Source: Glaciecola sp964621345 (GTDB lineage Bacteria > Pseudomonadota > Gammaproteobacteria > Enterobacterales > Alteromonadaceae). Taken from it: a stretch of 64,000 nt of DNA. The DNA lies in the NCBI GenBank assembly GCA_964621345.1, contig CAZUON010000011.1, forward strand, positions 17,163 through 81,162, written 5' to 3'. The notes under the pieces were generated by a model. That model searched no databases and had not been told where the DNA came from. It saw nothing but the letters and a program-made list of their open reading frames with translations. Shown piece by piece: positions 51,767 through 59,737 of the stretch. How positions within the stretch are numbered: position 1 is the first letter of the stretch; every line of letters begins with the position of its first letter. The position numbers and the translations under genes were made by a program.

Positions 51767-53191
51767 CTATCTTCTCTTTTTCTTGAAGCCAAAAAAGCCA
51801 TTCTCAATAATCTCTTCGCTAGCCAACTTAGGCACCGCCTCTTCCCACTCACCTCTGCCCGATTTAAGCTGTTTTAATACATCGCGAGAGTAAATATTCA
51901 AAAGGTCCTTATCGCCGGTTTCTAAGCCGTGAAGAAAATCGTTTTCTAGCAAATGGCGATACAGAAAGCGTAAATGCTCTTGAACTTTTAAGTGCGATGA
52001 ATCGCGTAATTCACCCTCAGCATTTAGTTCAGGGTATACAAACATGCGGGTGTTATCTGGGAATAATTTACCAAATCCCTCTAAAATACCACCTTCAACT
52101 CCTCGATAAGAGTCTTCATCAAAGATTTGCTTGAGATTTACCATGCCTACCACAATCCCAATCTCTAACTTAGTATATTGACGAAAATAAGCACGCAGTG
52201 AGAAGTAGCGAGTATAATCTGAAATCATCACATTATAGCCTAATGCATTTAACACCTGCACGCGCTGTACTAGATCCTCTTCAGGAACATGGTTGTCATT
52301 GCCTTTAGCATCATTTAGCGAGATTTCAGCAATTGCTACTGTGTTATCTTCGTTTACATTAGGCGTTTGAAAGAAGGCTTGTTTACCTTGTTCAATCATA
52401 TCTACATTAAGGTTTGTCACTGGTCGGAACGAGCCACGAATAGTTAGCACATTTTTTTTATATAACATATCTGCGGGTACGCATGTGCTGCCATCCGGTG
52501 CAAACATAATAGCCCGTGTTTTCCAGCTTCTTATCAAGTGCAGATTAATTGCGCGGTTATCTAAATCTTCAAAATAAGGCCCAACAAACTCAATGGAATC
52601 TATTTCTAAGCGTCCTGTTTTGATGCTATCGGTTAACGAATCGATGATCATTTTGGGATTTTCAAAATAGTAATAGGCAGCGTAAATCAAATTAACGCCC
52701 AATACACCTAACGCCTGCTGTTGCGCTTCAGCGTTATCGTCGTGCATACGCACATGCACCTTTATATTGGATGGCTCTGCACCTGGATACATTTGCACAC
52801 GAATACCACACCAAGCATGACATTCATTGTCTCTGTTAAAGCTTTTTGCAGCGACCGTGGCGGCATAAGCAAAGTAGCGCGAAGACTTAGAGCGAACATC
52901 GCTAACACGATCCAGTACTAAATCTAACTCTTGCTCCATCATTGCTTTGACACGAGCCTTGCTCACATAGCGGCCGTCGTTTTGTACACCATATATCGCA
53001 TCAGAAAACTTCATATCGTAAGCCGACATCGTTTTTGCGATAGTACCTGCCGCAGCTCCGGCTAAAAAGAACTGCCGAGCGACCTCTTGCCCAGCACCAA
53101 TCTCAACAATCGTTCCGTATTTTTTATCATCTAAATTTAGGCGTAAAGCCTTTTGCGAAGTTGAGCGTGAGCTGACACTTTTTTGTTCCAT
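51767..53191 (-). CDS. Conserved-looking protein of unknown function (474 aa)
   Basis: The start was set at ATG 53191 because GGAG lies five bases before it. A GTG at 53233 would add 14 residues without support. The protein has no signal peptide or strong membrane helix. Notable stretches are YGTIVEIGAGQEVARQFFLA and GTIAKTMSAYDMKFSDAIYG near the start, HAWCGIRVQMYPGAEPSNIKVHV centrally, and a basic C-terminus GFFGFKKKRR. I recall similar proteins in other marine bacteria and Bacteroidetes with inconsistent names (such as nicotinate-nucleotide adenylyltransferase), but I see no nucleotide-transfer motif that supports one. No function is assigned. It faces the vWA gene and lies downstream of the TPR lipoprotein on the same strand. 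Confidence 0.75.
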   Translation of the reverse strand: MEQKSVSSRSTSQKALRLNLDDKKYGTIVEIGAGQEVARQFFLAGAAAGTIAKTMSAYDMKFSDAIYGVQNDGRYVSKARVKAMMEQELDLVLDRVSDVRSKSSRYFAYAATVAAKSFNRDNECHAWCGIRVQMYPGAEPSNIKVHVRMHDDNAEAQQQALGVLGVNLIYAAYYYFENPKMIIDSLTDSIKTGRLEIDSIEFVGPYFEDLDNRAINLHLIRSWKTRAIMFAPDGSTCVPADMLYKKNVLTIRGSFRPVTNLNVDMIEQGKQAFFQTPNVNEDNTVAIAEISLNDAKGNDNHVPEEDLVQRVQVLNALGYNVMISDYTRYFSLRAYFRQYTKLEIGIVVGMVNLKQIFDEDSYRGVEGGILEGFGKLFPDNTRMFVYPELNAEGELRDSSHLKVQEHLRFLYRHLLENDFLHGLETGDKDLLNIYSRDVLKQLKSGRGEWEEAVPKLASEEIIENGFFGFKKKRR

Positions 53192-53373
53192 GAGGGCTCC
53201 AAATTGAGGTTGGCTTTTGGGTTCTATCGTCACATGTTAACGCAAAAATAGGCTTAAGTTTATAAATCAATCACATAGAAGTATAAGTATCGGCCAATAT
53301 TGGCAAAACTACACTTCATCATCGCGAGGTATGTGCAAAGTATTAGAGGACATACTAGGCAAGTTGCGCTTAA

Positions 53374-54570
53374 TTAATTTAGCTTATCGATTTTAGCCAA
53401 CATAGACATTTTATCTCCATAATCGCTGGCTATCCTCTGCCCTCTAGCCTTGCGCTTCGCTAGGGTTAAATAACGTTTAGTATTGTCAAATTCGTCCAGT
53501 TCAAAATACGCTTTAGCCAATCCAAAATAAAATTGATGAGGGCTGTCGTCTATCGATATAGCTCGTTTAAAGTGAGCAATACTCTCACCGTAGTTACTGG
53601 CATCGAGAGCTTCTTCCGCTAACATCATATGATAATAAGGATTTGTCACCCGCTGCTTTTCGATACGAGCATAAATGGCCTCAGCTTCTTGTGTTTTCCC
53701 CAGTCGCTGGTGCAATGTAGCTAAGTTTTCCCATGCCGTTAAATAATCCATATCAAGGGCAATAGCGCTTAAGTAAGCTCGCTCTGCAAGCTCTAGTTGC
53801 CCCGCTTGACGATACACTAAACCTAAGTTGAGTAGGGCCCCTTTAAAATTAGGATCGGTTTTTAAAGCGGCTTTCAAATAAGCATAAGCGTGATTAAGCT
53901 CTCCATCTAAAACCAGTTCTGCAGCCTTGTTGTTATAGTACATAGCAACAATGGTTTCTTTTGTTAGGTCGTTTACACTAAAATTTCTGAGGCCATCTTG
54001 TGGGTCAAAATCAATAATAATGTCTTTCTTAAGCAAAGTTACCGAGCTCTCGCGATTCCATTTAATTACGCGCAAATTAATATGACCGTTGACCAAAGTA
54101 TAGCCACTACGACGAGTCCAAAATTCCGGAATATTAACCTGTTGGAAACGCGCATTAAAACCTGCGTACCTTGACATGGCATAAGTCATAATTGTTAGGG
54201 ACAAACAGTTTGCTGCGCGATTTTCGAAAGTGTCGCTGGCGTTGGTGTTGGCATCTGCACGATACAGCAAATCATAATCTGAGCGGTCAAATATTCTATC
54301 CATCAAATCGAATACCTGCTGCTCTTGTGGCTTGCCCGGGCGAATAGTGCTCGAGACAAAGGCTTTTGCCTCCTCGCTAAGCTCAAACAAACTTTCAGGG
54401 CTTTCAATGTGATATTGGTCTGCAGAGGGAAAAGTTGGGTCGTTTAAAAGACCGGCAACGTCGATTTGTGGACGAGGTTGTTCTAGTGATGTGCATGCTG
54501 ATATAACAAAGCTAAATGCCAGCATTAACATCGCTCGACTGAAATAAAGCGGCTTAGATGTAAGAAACAT
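53374..54570 (-). CDS. Lipoprotein with transglutaminase-like domain and TPR repeats (398 aa)
   Basis: A lipoprotein signal ends VISAC (Cys26). A transglutaminase-like domain follows (about 55-195). Cys122 in AANCLSLTIMTYAMSRYAGF, His163 in VNGHINLRVIKW and Asp188 in IIIDFDP are placed as a Cys-His-Asp triad. From about 210 to 390 there are four or five tetratricopeptide repeats, for example AYLKAALKTDPNFKGALLNLGL and AELAERAYLS-like units. The protein may act as an envelope peptidase or scaffold, but the reaction is unknown. AGGTGAG precedes the ATG. It is a separate gene between the exonuclease gene and the 474-residue protein. Confidence 0.86.
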   Translation of the reverse strand: MFLTSKPLYFSRAMLMLAFSFVISACTSLEQPRPQIDVAGLLNDPTFPSADQYHIESPESLFELSEEAKAFVSSTIRPGKPQEQQVFDLMDRIFDRSDYDLLYRADANTNASDTFENRAANCLSLTIMTYAMSRYAGFNARFQQVNIPEFWTRRSGYTLVNGHINLRVIKWNRESSVTLLKKDIIIDFDPQDGLRNFSVNDLTKETIVAMYYNNKAAELVLDGELNHAYAYLKAALKTDPNFKGALLNLGLVYRQAGQLELAERAYLSAIALDMDYLTAWENLATLHQRLGKTQEAEAIYARIEKQRVTNPYYHMMLAEEALDASNYGESIAHFKRAISIDDSPHQFYFGLAKAYFELDEFDNTKRYLTLAKRKARGQRIASDYGDKMSMLAKIDKLN

Positions 54571-54753
54571 GACTCACCTTGTAATTAGGCGACATGATTG
54601 AATTTTATGGGCTATTTGCATTCTCATTAGCTTAACAGCGCTGCTGTATGGCATATATCGCAAATGTTTATCGCAATGATGTCGCACCTATAATTGTAAA
54701 ATTATCATAGACCTTTGCTTATGTGTTGGCAACTTGACTCAAATACTCTGAGT

Positions 54754-55431
54754 CTATTTCGTGTTTCCAAGAGTGAACACGCGAATTGCACGAGTGTGCG
54801 ATAATTCAGTTAAATTCATATGCCCCTGTTTATTTAGGGAATAAAGTTGTGCAAACAATAAACTTATTGTAGCAAGCGCGTCATCTAAGGCATTGTGTGC
54901 AGGTACTGGCGCCAAGTCATAGCGCTTGCGAGCATTTTCTAAAGTCACACCTCCTTTAGGTACAAAACCGTGAGTCTTTTCACAGGCGTAAACCTCAAGC
55001 AGCATTGTATCGACGGTGGTCACGGTAGCCGGCGCTAGCCCCAAGCTTTGCCATAAACGATTTAACACTCGCATATCTAACGCTGCATTATGCAATACCC
55101 ACACATGGCTTTTCACCTTTGACTGCAAGCTCTCTAACTGCTCTCTTATATGACACCCCTTAGCGATATCTTTTGCAGTTAAGCCGTGTATCACTGGGCT
55201 TTGCTTCAGGTCACCTTTAGCGCGCACCACGCTGTAGTGCGCACTTGCTAGGTCGATTTGATAGTTTTGTGCGAGCAACCATCCAATTGAGGTCACTTTG
55301 GCAAGGTCGGTATCTAAGTCGGTCAACTCCAAATCTAGCGATAAAAAGGGCAAATCCGGATAACGAGCATGTTTAAAGTGCTCATGTATTGGATATCGCC
55401 CTAACACCACTTTTTTAATGAAATCGAGCAT
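54754..55431 (-). CDS. DnaQ-like 3'-5' exonuclease (DEDDh, 225 aa)
   Basis: The exonuclease fold shows LSLDLELTDLD with Asp33 and Glu35, HNAALDMRVLNRL with the second Asp and the DEDDh motif HNALDDALAT with the last His and Asp. These place it with DnaQ epsilon-like nucleases that degrade single strands or short nucleic acids. A basic N-terminus (MLDFIKKVVLGRYPIHEHF) lacks a signal. It shares one base with the CBS-DUF294 gene upstream (TAATG at 55431), so the two are translated together. In other gammaproteobacteria this pair accompanies the actP/DUF4212 symporter genes, as it does here. Its role there is unknown. Confidence 0.9.
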   Translation of the reverse strand: MLDFIKKVVLGRYPIHEHFKHARYPDLPFLSLDLELTDLDTDLAKVTSIGWLLAQNYQIDLASAHYSVVRAKGDLKQSPVIHGLTAKDIAKGCHIREQLESLQSKVKSHVWVLHNAALDMRVLNRLWQSLGLAPATVTTVDTMLLEVYACEKTHGFVPKGGVTLENARKRYDLAPVPAHNALDDALATISLLFAQLYSLNKQGHMNLTELSHTRAIRVFTLGNTK

Positions 55432-57263
55432 TAACCAATCCCTCCAGAAAACTGCAATACAGCAGCTTGTTGGGCACGATGTATCGCTTGAAATGCGGCC
55501 TTTAGTTGGTGTTTTTCAATCGATGATAGGTCGCTCACTCGAATCAAGTTATCTTGTACGTCGTTGCTTAACTGATGACGCCAGCGCAGTCGATTTAAAA
55601 ACAGCCATATATCAATTAAGTTCTTGCGGTCTTTATCTGACAAGCCAGACTCGACAGTGATGTTTTTTAAACGCGCAACCGTACCTGGCATGGTTAGCCC
55701 CATACTCAAAGCATAAAGGCGCACCAAGTTATTGATGATTGCCACCGCGCTATGTTTTAAATCAATACAGTCTTTGTATTCACCATTTTTAGCGTATACA
55801 AATTTTTGGAACATCGACAAAGGTACGCTACTTTCATTGGCGCTGCGGGCTAAGGCGGCTAAAAACATCGCATTTTTCAGTAGAGGTTTACGTGCACTTT
55901 GGAGCTGTTCGAATAACTGGGTATCTCCAGCTGCAGCGCGCGCGTCTAGGTAGATATTAAAATCGAGCATTGCCTGATTAGTTGGGCTTCTGACCCATTG
56001 TTTTGTTTCGTTAATGGCAGCGTCTAGCGACAGCCTCAACTTGGGATTACTCGCCATGATGTTACCATCACATAACTTGATCCCGCATTTACCGAGGCCT
56101 TGGCAAACAAACTCAGACATCTGCTTAAAGTATTCAGCTTGTTCAGGGCTTGGATCATCTTGCAACAACAAAGCATTGTCTTGATCAGACCCCATAGTTT
56201 GGTCTTCTCGAGCTTGAGAGCCATAAACCAACCAACAAAAGCGCATAGGAGCCTTGCCGTTTTCTTGTTGAAAGAAAGTAATAAGCTTACGCGTCATAAT
56301 ATCAGTGGCCTGAGACAGCACCTTACCGGCAATGTCAAAATCTCCCGCTCGCTTCGCTGACGAAGCAAGGTATTGCGGGATTTGCCCTGCTTTTGCGACT
56401 AATTCATCTACATTTGCTGCTTTTGAAAGGTCACTGATCACATATAACACATTTGTCCGTTGCTGCTTCGACACATCGGTATTTGTGATCATGCCCACTG
56501 GCGTTTTTGTTACAGCATCGAGCACGGGGAGATGGTTAATCCCATATTGAGACATGATCGCAATAGCATCAAAAATGGTTTTATTTTTCGTTAAATAAGC
56601 AGGTGAAGTCGTCATGATTTGGGCAATAGGAAGGTTTGTATCGAGGCCAACCGCTACCACCCGATTACGTAAATCACGGTCTGTCGCAATACCCATTAAC
56701 TCATTATTTTGCGTCACCAAAACTGACGATACTTTATGCTCGCTCATCGACTTTGCCGCACTTTGTATTGAATCATCAGGGTTTACGGTAACTGGCGCAT
56801 GATGAATAACCTCATGCAGGGGTTTGTAAAGCCACATGGAGTTTGAATCTGCTACCGCTTGATTTTGCAATGCATCATTTTTTGATGCCGTGAAAAACTC
56901 TGCAAAAGCAGGGTTTTCCATACACACAAAAAAGTCCTCTTTAGGTACACATAGCACAATACCGGGGCTATCAACCGTGACGCTAATTACATAATCAACT
57001 TTATTGAGTAGCCTAGCATAGCCAAAATAATCACCATCACTTAAATGTTTAATTGGGCCATCGCAGTCTTTTACCGCATATTGCCCGCTTTGAATTACAA
57101 ACAAGCTATCTTTGTGTAAAGCAATAAGTTCCTGCTGATTCTCTGCTGCCAAATAAATAAGCTGACTATGCTGGGCAAGCGATTCTCTTACATCCTGCTC
57201 AAGCTCATCAAATGGCCCTTCTTGTTGCAAAAAATCAATAATTTGCTGGGCGGTGGCAGTCAT
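55431..57263 (-). CDS. CBS-domain protein with cNMP-binding and DUF294 nucleotidyltransferase domains (610 aa)
   Basis: Domains in order are a cyclic-nucleotide-binding-like domain (about 20-125: FVIQSGQYAVKDCDGPIKHL, then LSDGDYFGYARLL), two CBS domains (about 152-270: IQSAAKSMSEHKVSSVLVTQN, ATDRDLRNRVVAVGL), a DUF294 nucleotidyltransferase (about 345-450: GSQAREDQTMGSDQDNALLL) and a DUF294 C-terminal helical domain. The acidic GSDQDNAL motif fits the Gly-Ser...Asp-x-Asp core of nucleotidyltransferases. CBS domains usually bind adenine nucleotides, so energy state may control the enzyme. It overlaps the exonuclease gene by one base. It is downstream of actP on the same strand, with a palindrome between. 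Confidence 0.92.
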   Translation of the reverse strand: MTATAQQIIDFLQQEGPFDELEQDVRESLAQHSQLIYLAAENQQELIALHKDSLFVIQSGQYAVKDCDGPIKHLSDGDYFGYARLLNKVDYVISVTVDSPGIVLCVPKEDFFVCMENPAFAEFFTASKNDALQNQAVADSNSMWLYKPLHEVIHHAPVTVNPDDSIQSAAKSMSEHKVSSVLVTQNNELMGIATDRDLRNRVVAVGLDTNLPIAQIMTTSPAYLTKNKTIFDAIAIMSQYGINHLPVLDAVTKTPVGMITNTDVSKQQRTNVLYVISDLSKAANVDELVAKAGQIPQYLASSAKRAGDFDIAGKVLSQATDIMTRKLITFFQQENGKAPMRFCWLVYGSQAREDQTMGSDQDNALLLQDDPSPEQAEYFKQMSEFVCQGLGKCGIKLCDGNIMASNPKLRLSLDAAINETKQWVRSPTNQAMLDFNIYLDARAAAGDTQLFEQLQSARKPLLKNAMFLAALARSANESSVPLSMFQKFVYAKNGEYKDCIDLKHSAVAIINNLVRLYALSMGLTMPGTVARLKNITVESGLSDKDRKNLIDIWLFLNRLRWRHQLSNDVQDNLIRVSDLSSIEKHQLKAAFQAIHRAQQAAVLQFSGGIG

Positions 57264-57324
57264 TTAGTTACCTTCCTTTTAGTGTTTTGATATTTTGTTT
57301 CTGTGGATACAGAGGACGGTTTAA

Positions 57325-57394
57325 GAGGTCCCCGCCTTCGCGGGAATGACGCCTTTTTTTACCCTTCCGTCATTCCCGCGAAGGCGGGGACCTC
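57325..57394. repeat. Perfect 26-bp inverted repeat of the dispersed GTCATTCCCGCG family
   Basis: Left arm 57325-57350 (begins GAGGTCCCCGCCTTCGCGGG) and right arm 57369-57394 (begins GTCATTCCCGCGAAGGCGGG) are exact reverse complements over 26 bases, 27 with one more inner base pair. The 18-base spacer contains TTTTTTT. It lies between the CBS-DUF294 gene and actP, beside a smaller hairpin. It is related to the repeats at 30791-30901. Confidence 0.92.
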
Positions 57395-57432
57395 CCAAAA
57401 CATCCGCAATGCGGACCTTAGCACAAACACAA

Positions 57433-57458
57433 ATAAGCCCAGCAAAGGCCGGGCTTAT
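57433..57458 (-). terminator. Putative terminator after actP
   Basis: ATAAGCCC (57433-57440) and GGGCTTAT (57451-57458) form an 8-bp stem with a ten-base loop, about 30 bases past the actP stop. On the minus strand TTTGTGTTTGTG follows, a moderate U-tract. Readthrough into the CBS gene is possible. Confidence 0.5.
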
Positions 57459-57490
57459 ATTCATACTCTTTTTAATTTACCTTCAAGAGT

Positions 57491-59197
57491 CTAGTGTGCT
57501 GAAGCTTCGCCCGCGCCTTTAGGGAAGCGGATGCTTTCAACAAGGTCTTGGATTTCTTGTGGTGACTCTTTTGTCATTTTAAAGACAACAAAGGCGACCA
57601 AGAAATTCACTAACATACCAATGGTACCAATACCCTCTGGTGAGATACCGAATAACCAATTATCAGGAGTGTTAAGCTCTGGGCTCACAAACTTAAAGTA
57701 AATAATGTAAGTCATCGTAAATACCATACCAGCTATCATGCCTGATACTGCACCGTGGTTGTTCATGCGCTTGGAGAATATACCCATAATAATGACTGGG
57801 AAGAAACTCGAAGCGGCAAGACCAAAGGCAAAGGCGACCACCGCTGCTACATATCCTGGTGGATGCACTCCAAAGTAACCGGCTATACCAATCGCTACCG
57901 CGGCTGCAATTCGGGCGCTCATAAGCTCCTTCTTGTCACTAATATTGGGCGCAAAGGTCTTTTTCAGTAAGTCATGGGACACCGATGTCGATATGACCAG
58001 CAGTAAACCTGCTGAGGTCGACAAGGCTGCCGCTACCCCTCCGGCTGCGACCAGTGCAATCACCCATGCGGGTAGACCTGCAATCTCTGGATTAGCTAAT
58101 ACCATGATGTCGCGGTCAATTTTCATTTCATTGCGCTCATCGCCTGAGTAAAACATTCTGCCGTCGCCATTTTTATCTTCATGAGAAATCAAACCGGTTT
58201 CTTTCCACGTTTTGATCCATCCTGGCGTTTCCGTTAGCAAAGTTCCTGTTTTATCTACACCGTTGATTGTTTCAATCATGTTTACACGAGCAAATGCAGC
58301 TAATGCAGGCGCTGTAGTATACAACAATGCGATAAATGCCAATGCCCAACCCGCACTCTTACGTGCATCCGATACTTTAGGTACGGTGAAAAAACGGACA
58401 ATAACGTGAGGTAAACCTGCCGTTCCAACCATTAGTGCAAAAGTAATAGCAAATACATCAATCATACTTTTACTGCCTGAGGTGTATTCGTTAAAACCAA
58501 GCTCTGTTGATAAGTTATCGAGCTTGTCTAATAAGTGAATGCCGGAGCCATCAGAAAGTGTCGCACCAAAGCCAGTCATAGGTAAGATGTGACCGGTAAC
58601 CATCATTGAGATAAAGACCGCTGGTACTAAGTAAGCAAAAATAAGCACACAAAATTGTGCAACTTGTGTGTAGGTAATGCCTTTCATGCCACCAAGCACG
58701 GTATAGAAAAATACAATACCCATACCAATGATGACACCGGTAGTAATATCGACTTCTAAGAAACGACTGAATACCACACCTACGCCTCGCATTTGACCAA
58801 TTACATAAGTAAAGCAAACAATAATGGCGCATATTACAGCAACTGTACGCGCAGTTTGGCTGTAGTAACGATCGCCAATAAAGTCTGGTACCGTGAACTT
58901 ACCAAACTTACGTAAGTAAGGTGCTAAACATAGTGCGAGTAATACATAACCGCCGGTCCAACCCATAAGGTAAACCGCACCGTCATATCCCATAAAGGAG
59001 ATTAAGCCCGCCATCGAAATAAACGATGCTGCCGACATCCAATCTGCTGCGGTTGCCATACCATTAAGAACGGGTGGAACGCCGCCGCCTGCTACGTAAA
59101 AATCGGTGGTTGAGCCTGCTCGGGCCCAAATTGCAATGCCGATATAGAGGAGAAAAGACGCCCCTACAATCAAAAATGTTAATATTTGAACGCTCAT
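57491..59197 (-). CDS. actP: Cation/acetate symporter ActP-like, large subunit of VC_2705-type symporter (568 aa)
   Basis: This inner-membrane sodium:solute symporter probably imports acetate. It has about thirteen hydrophobic segments. The SSS motifs include VGTAGLPHVIVRFFTVPKVSDARKS, DWMSAASFISMAGLI and GGVAAALSTSAGLLLVISTSVSHDLLK. The hydrophilic insert with DKNGDGRMFYSGDERNEMKID is typical of the VC_2705 subfamily, which needs a small DUF4212 subunit. That subunit gene lies 2 bases upstream on the same strand. The acetate-sensing kinase and regulator genes lie beyond. Substrate other than acetate, such as propionate or pyruvate, remains possible. Confidence 0.92.
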   Translation of the reverse strand: MSVQILTFLIVGASFLLYIGIAIWARAGSTTDFYVAGGGVPPVLNGMATAADWMSAASFISMAGLISFMGYDGAVYLMGWTGGYVLLALCLAPYLRKFGKFTVPDFIGDRYYSQTARTVAVICAIIVCFTYVIGQMRGVGVVFSRFLEVDITTGVIIGMGIVFFYTVLGGMKGITYTQVAQFCVLIFAYLVPAVFISMMVTGHILPMTGFGATLSDGSGIHLLDKLDNLSTELGFNEYTSGSKSMIDVFAITFALMVGTAGLPHVIVRFFTVPKVSDARKSAGWALAFIALLYTTAPALAAFARVNMIETINGVDKTGTLLTETPGWIKTWKETGLISHEDKNGDGRMFYSGDERNEMKIDRDIMVLANPEIAGLPAWVIALVAAGGVAAALSTSAGLLLVISTSVSHDLLKKTFAPNISDKKELMSARIAAAVAIGIAGYFGVHPPGYVAAVVAFAFGLAASSFFPVIIMGIFSKRMNNHGAVSGMIAGMVFTMTYIIYFKFVSPELNTPDNWLFGISPEGIGTIGMLVNFLVAFVVFKMTKESPQEIQDLVESIRFPKGAGEASAH

Positions 59198-59199
59198 GA

Positions 59200-59466
59200 T
59201 TATTCCTCGTCTACGCCGTATTTTTTATCTAATGAGTTCATCAATTTCATATATATGAAAATCAGAGCTACAAACACATAAATTGCTCCTTGCTGAGCAA
59301 ACCAAAAACCTAACTTAAATCCAAAAAAGTGGATGTTGTTAAGCTGTTCTACAAATAATATGCCGGCGCCGAATGAGACGACAAACCAGACCGCTAAAAG
59401 CTTAAACAGGATTGAGAGATTCTCTTTCCAGTAGGCTTTTTGATCGTCTTCGTTTTTAAAACTCAT
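59200..59466 (-). CDS. DUF4212 small subunit of the sodium:solute symporter (88 aa)
   Basis: The protein has two transmembrane segments (about 15-38, ILFKLLAVWFVVSFGAGILF, and about 52-76, LGFWFAQQGAIYVFVALIFI), with a short DQKAYWKEN N-terminus. This matches the DUF4212 family, found as a small partner beside VC_2705-type symporters. It starts the dctA-like operon upstream of actP, with a 2-base gap. In Vibrio and Shewanella the pair is controlled by the CrbS/CrbR acetate switch. The charged C-terminus (LDKKYGVDEE) is cytoplasmic. Its role is likely stability or assembly of the symporter. Confidence 0.93.
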   Translation of the reverse strand: MSFKNEDDQKAYWKENLSILFKLLAVWFVVSFGAGILFVEQLNNIHFFGFKLGFWFAQQGAIYVFVALIFIYMKLMNSLDKKYGVDEE

Positions 59467-59535
59467 CTTTAAAGTCCTCTACCAAGTTAAGTGATGCTTC
59501 TGTCGCAAGTGTCATTTAATTTACATTTCAGTAAC

Positions 59536-59609
59536 GATAGGTTTTGTAGTTATTTTTTTGCTGGACTATTGATTACACAAGCAAGCAATAAACACCCGCA
59601 AAACCTATC
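59536..59609. promoter_or_regulatory. Inverted repeat in the divergent region upstream of crbS
   Basis: GATAGGTTTTG (59536-59546) and CAAAACCTATC (59599-59609) are perfect 11-bp inverted arms, 52 bases apart. They lie between the DUF4212 and crbS starts, where CrbR or another activator would be expected to bind. Binding is inferred and no consensus for CrbR was used. Confidence 0.5.
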
Positions 59610-59737
59610 CCTACTGGCCTGATGAACACTCTAGATTTGTTAGCTGCGAGGTGAAATGAGACCTTGGTCTTACGGTGTTAGTATTATATTGTTATGTGCT
59701 AAAGTGAGAATTGTTAAAAGCTTGTATAGGAATTTAC

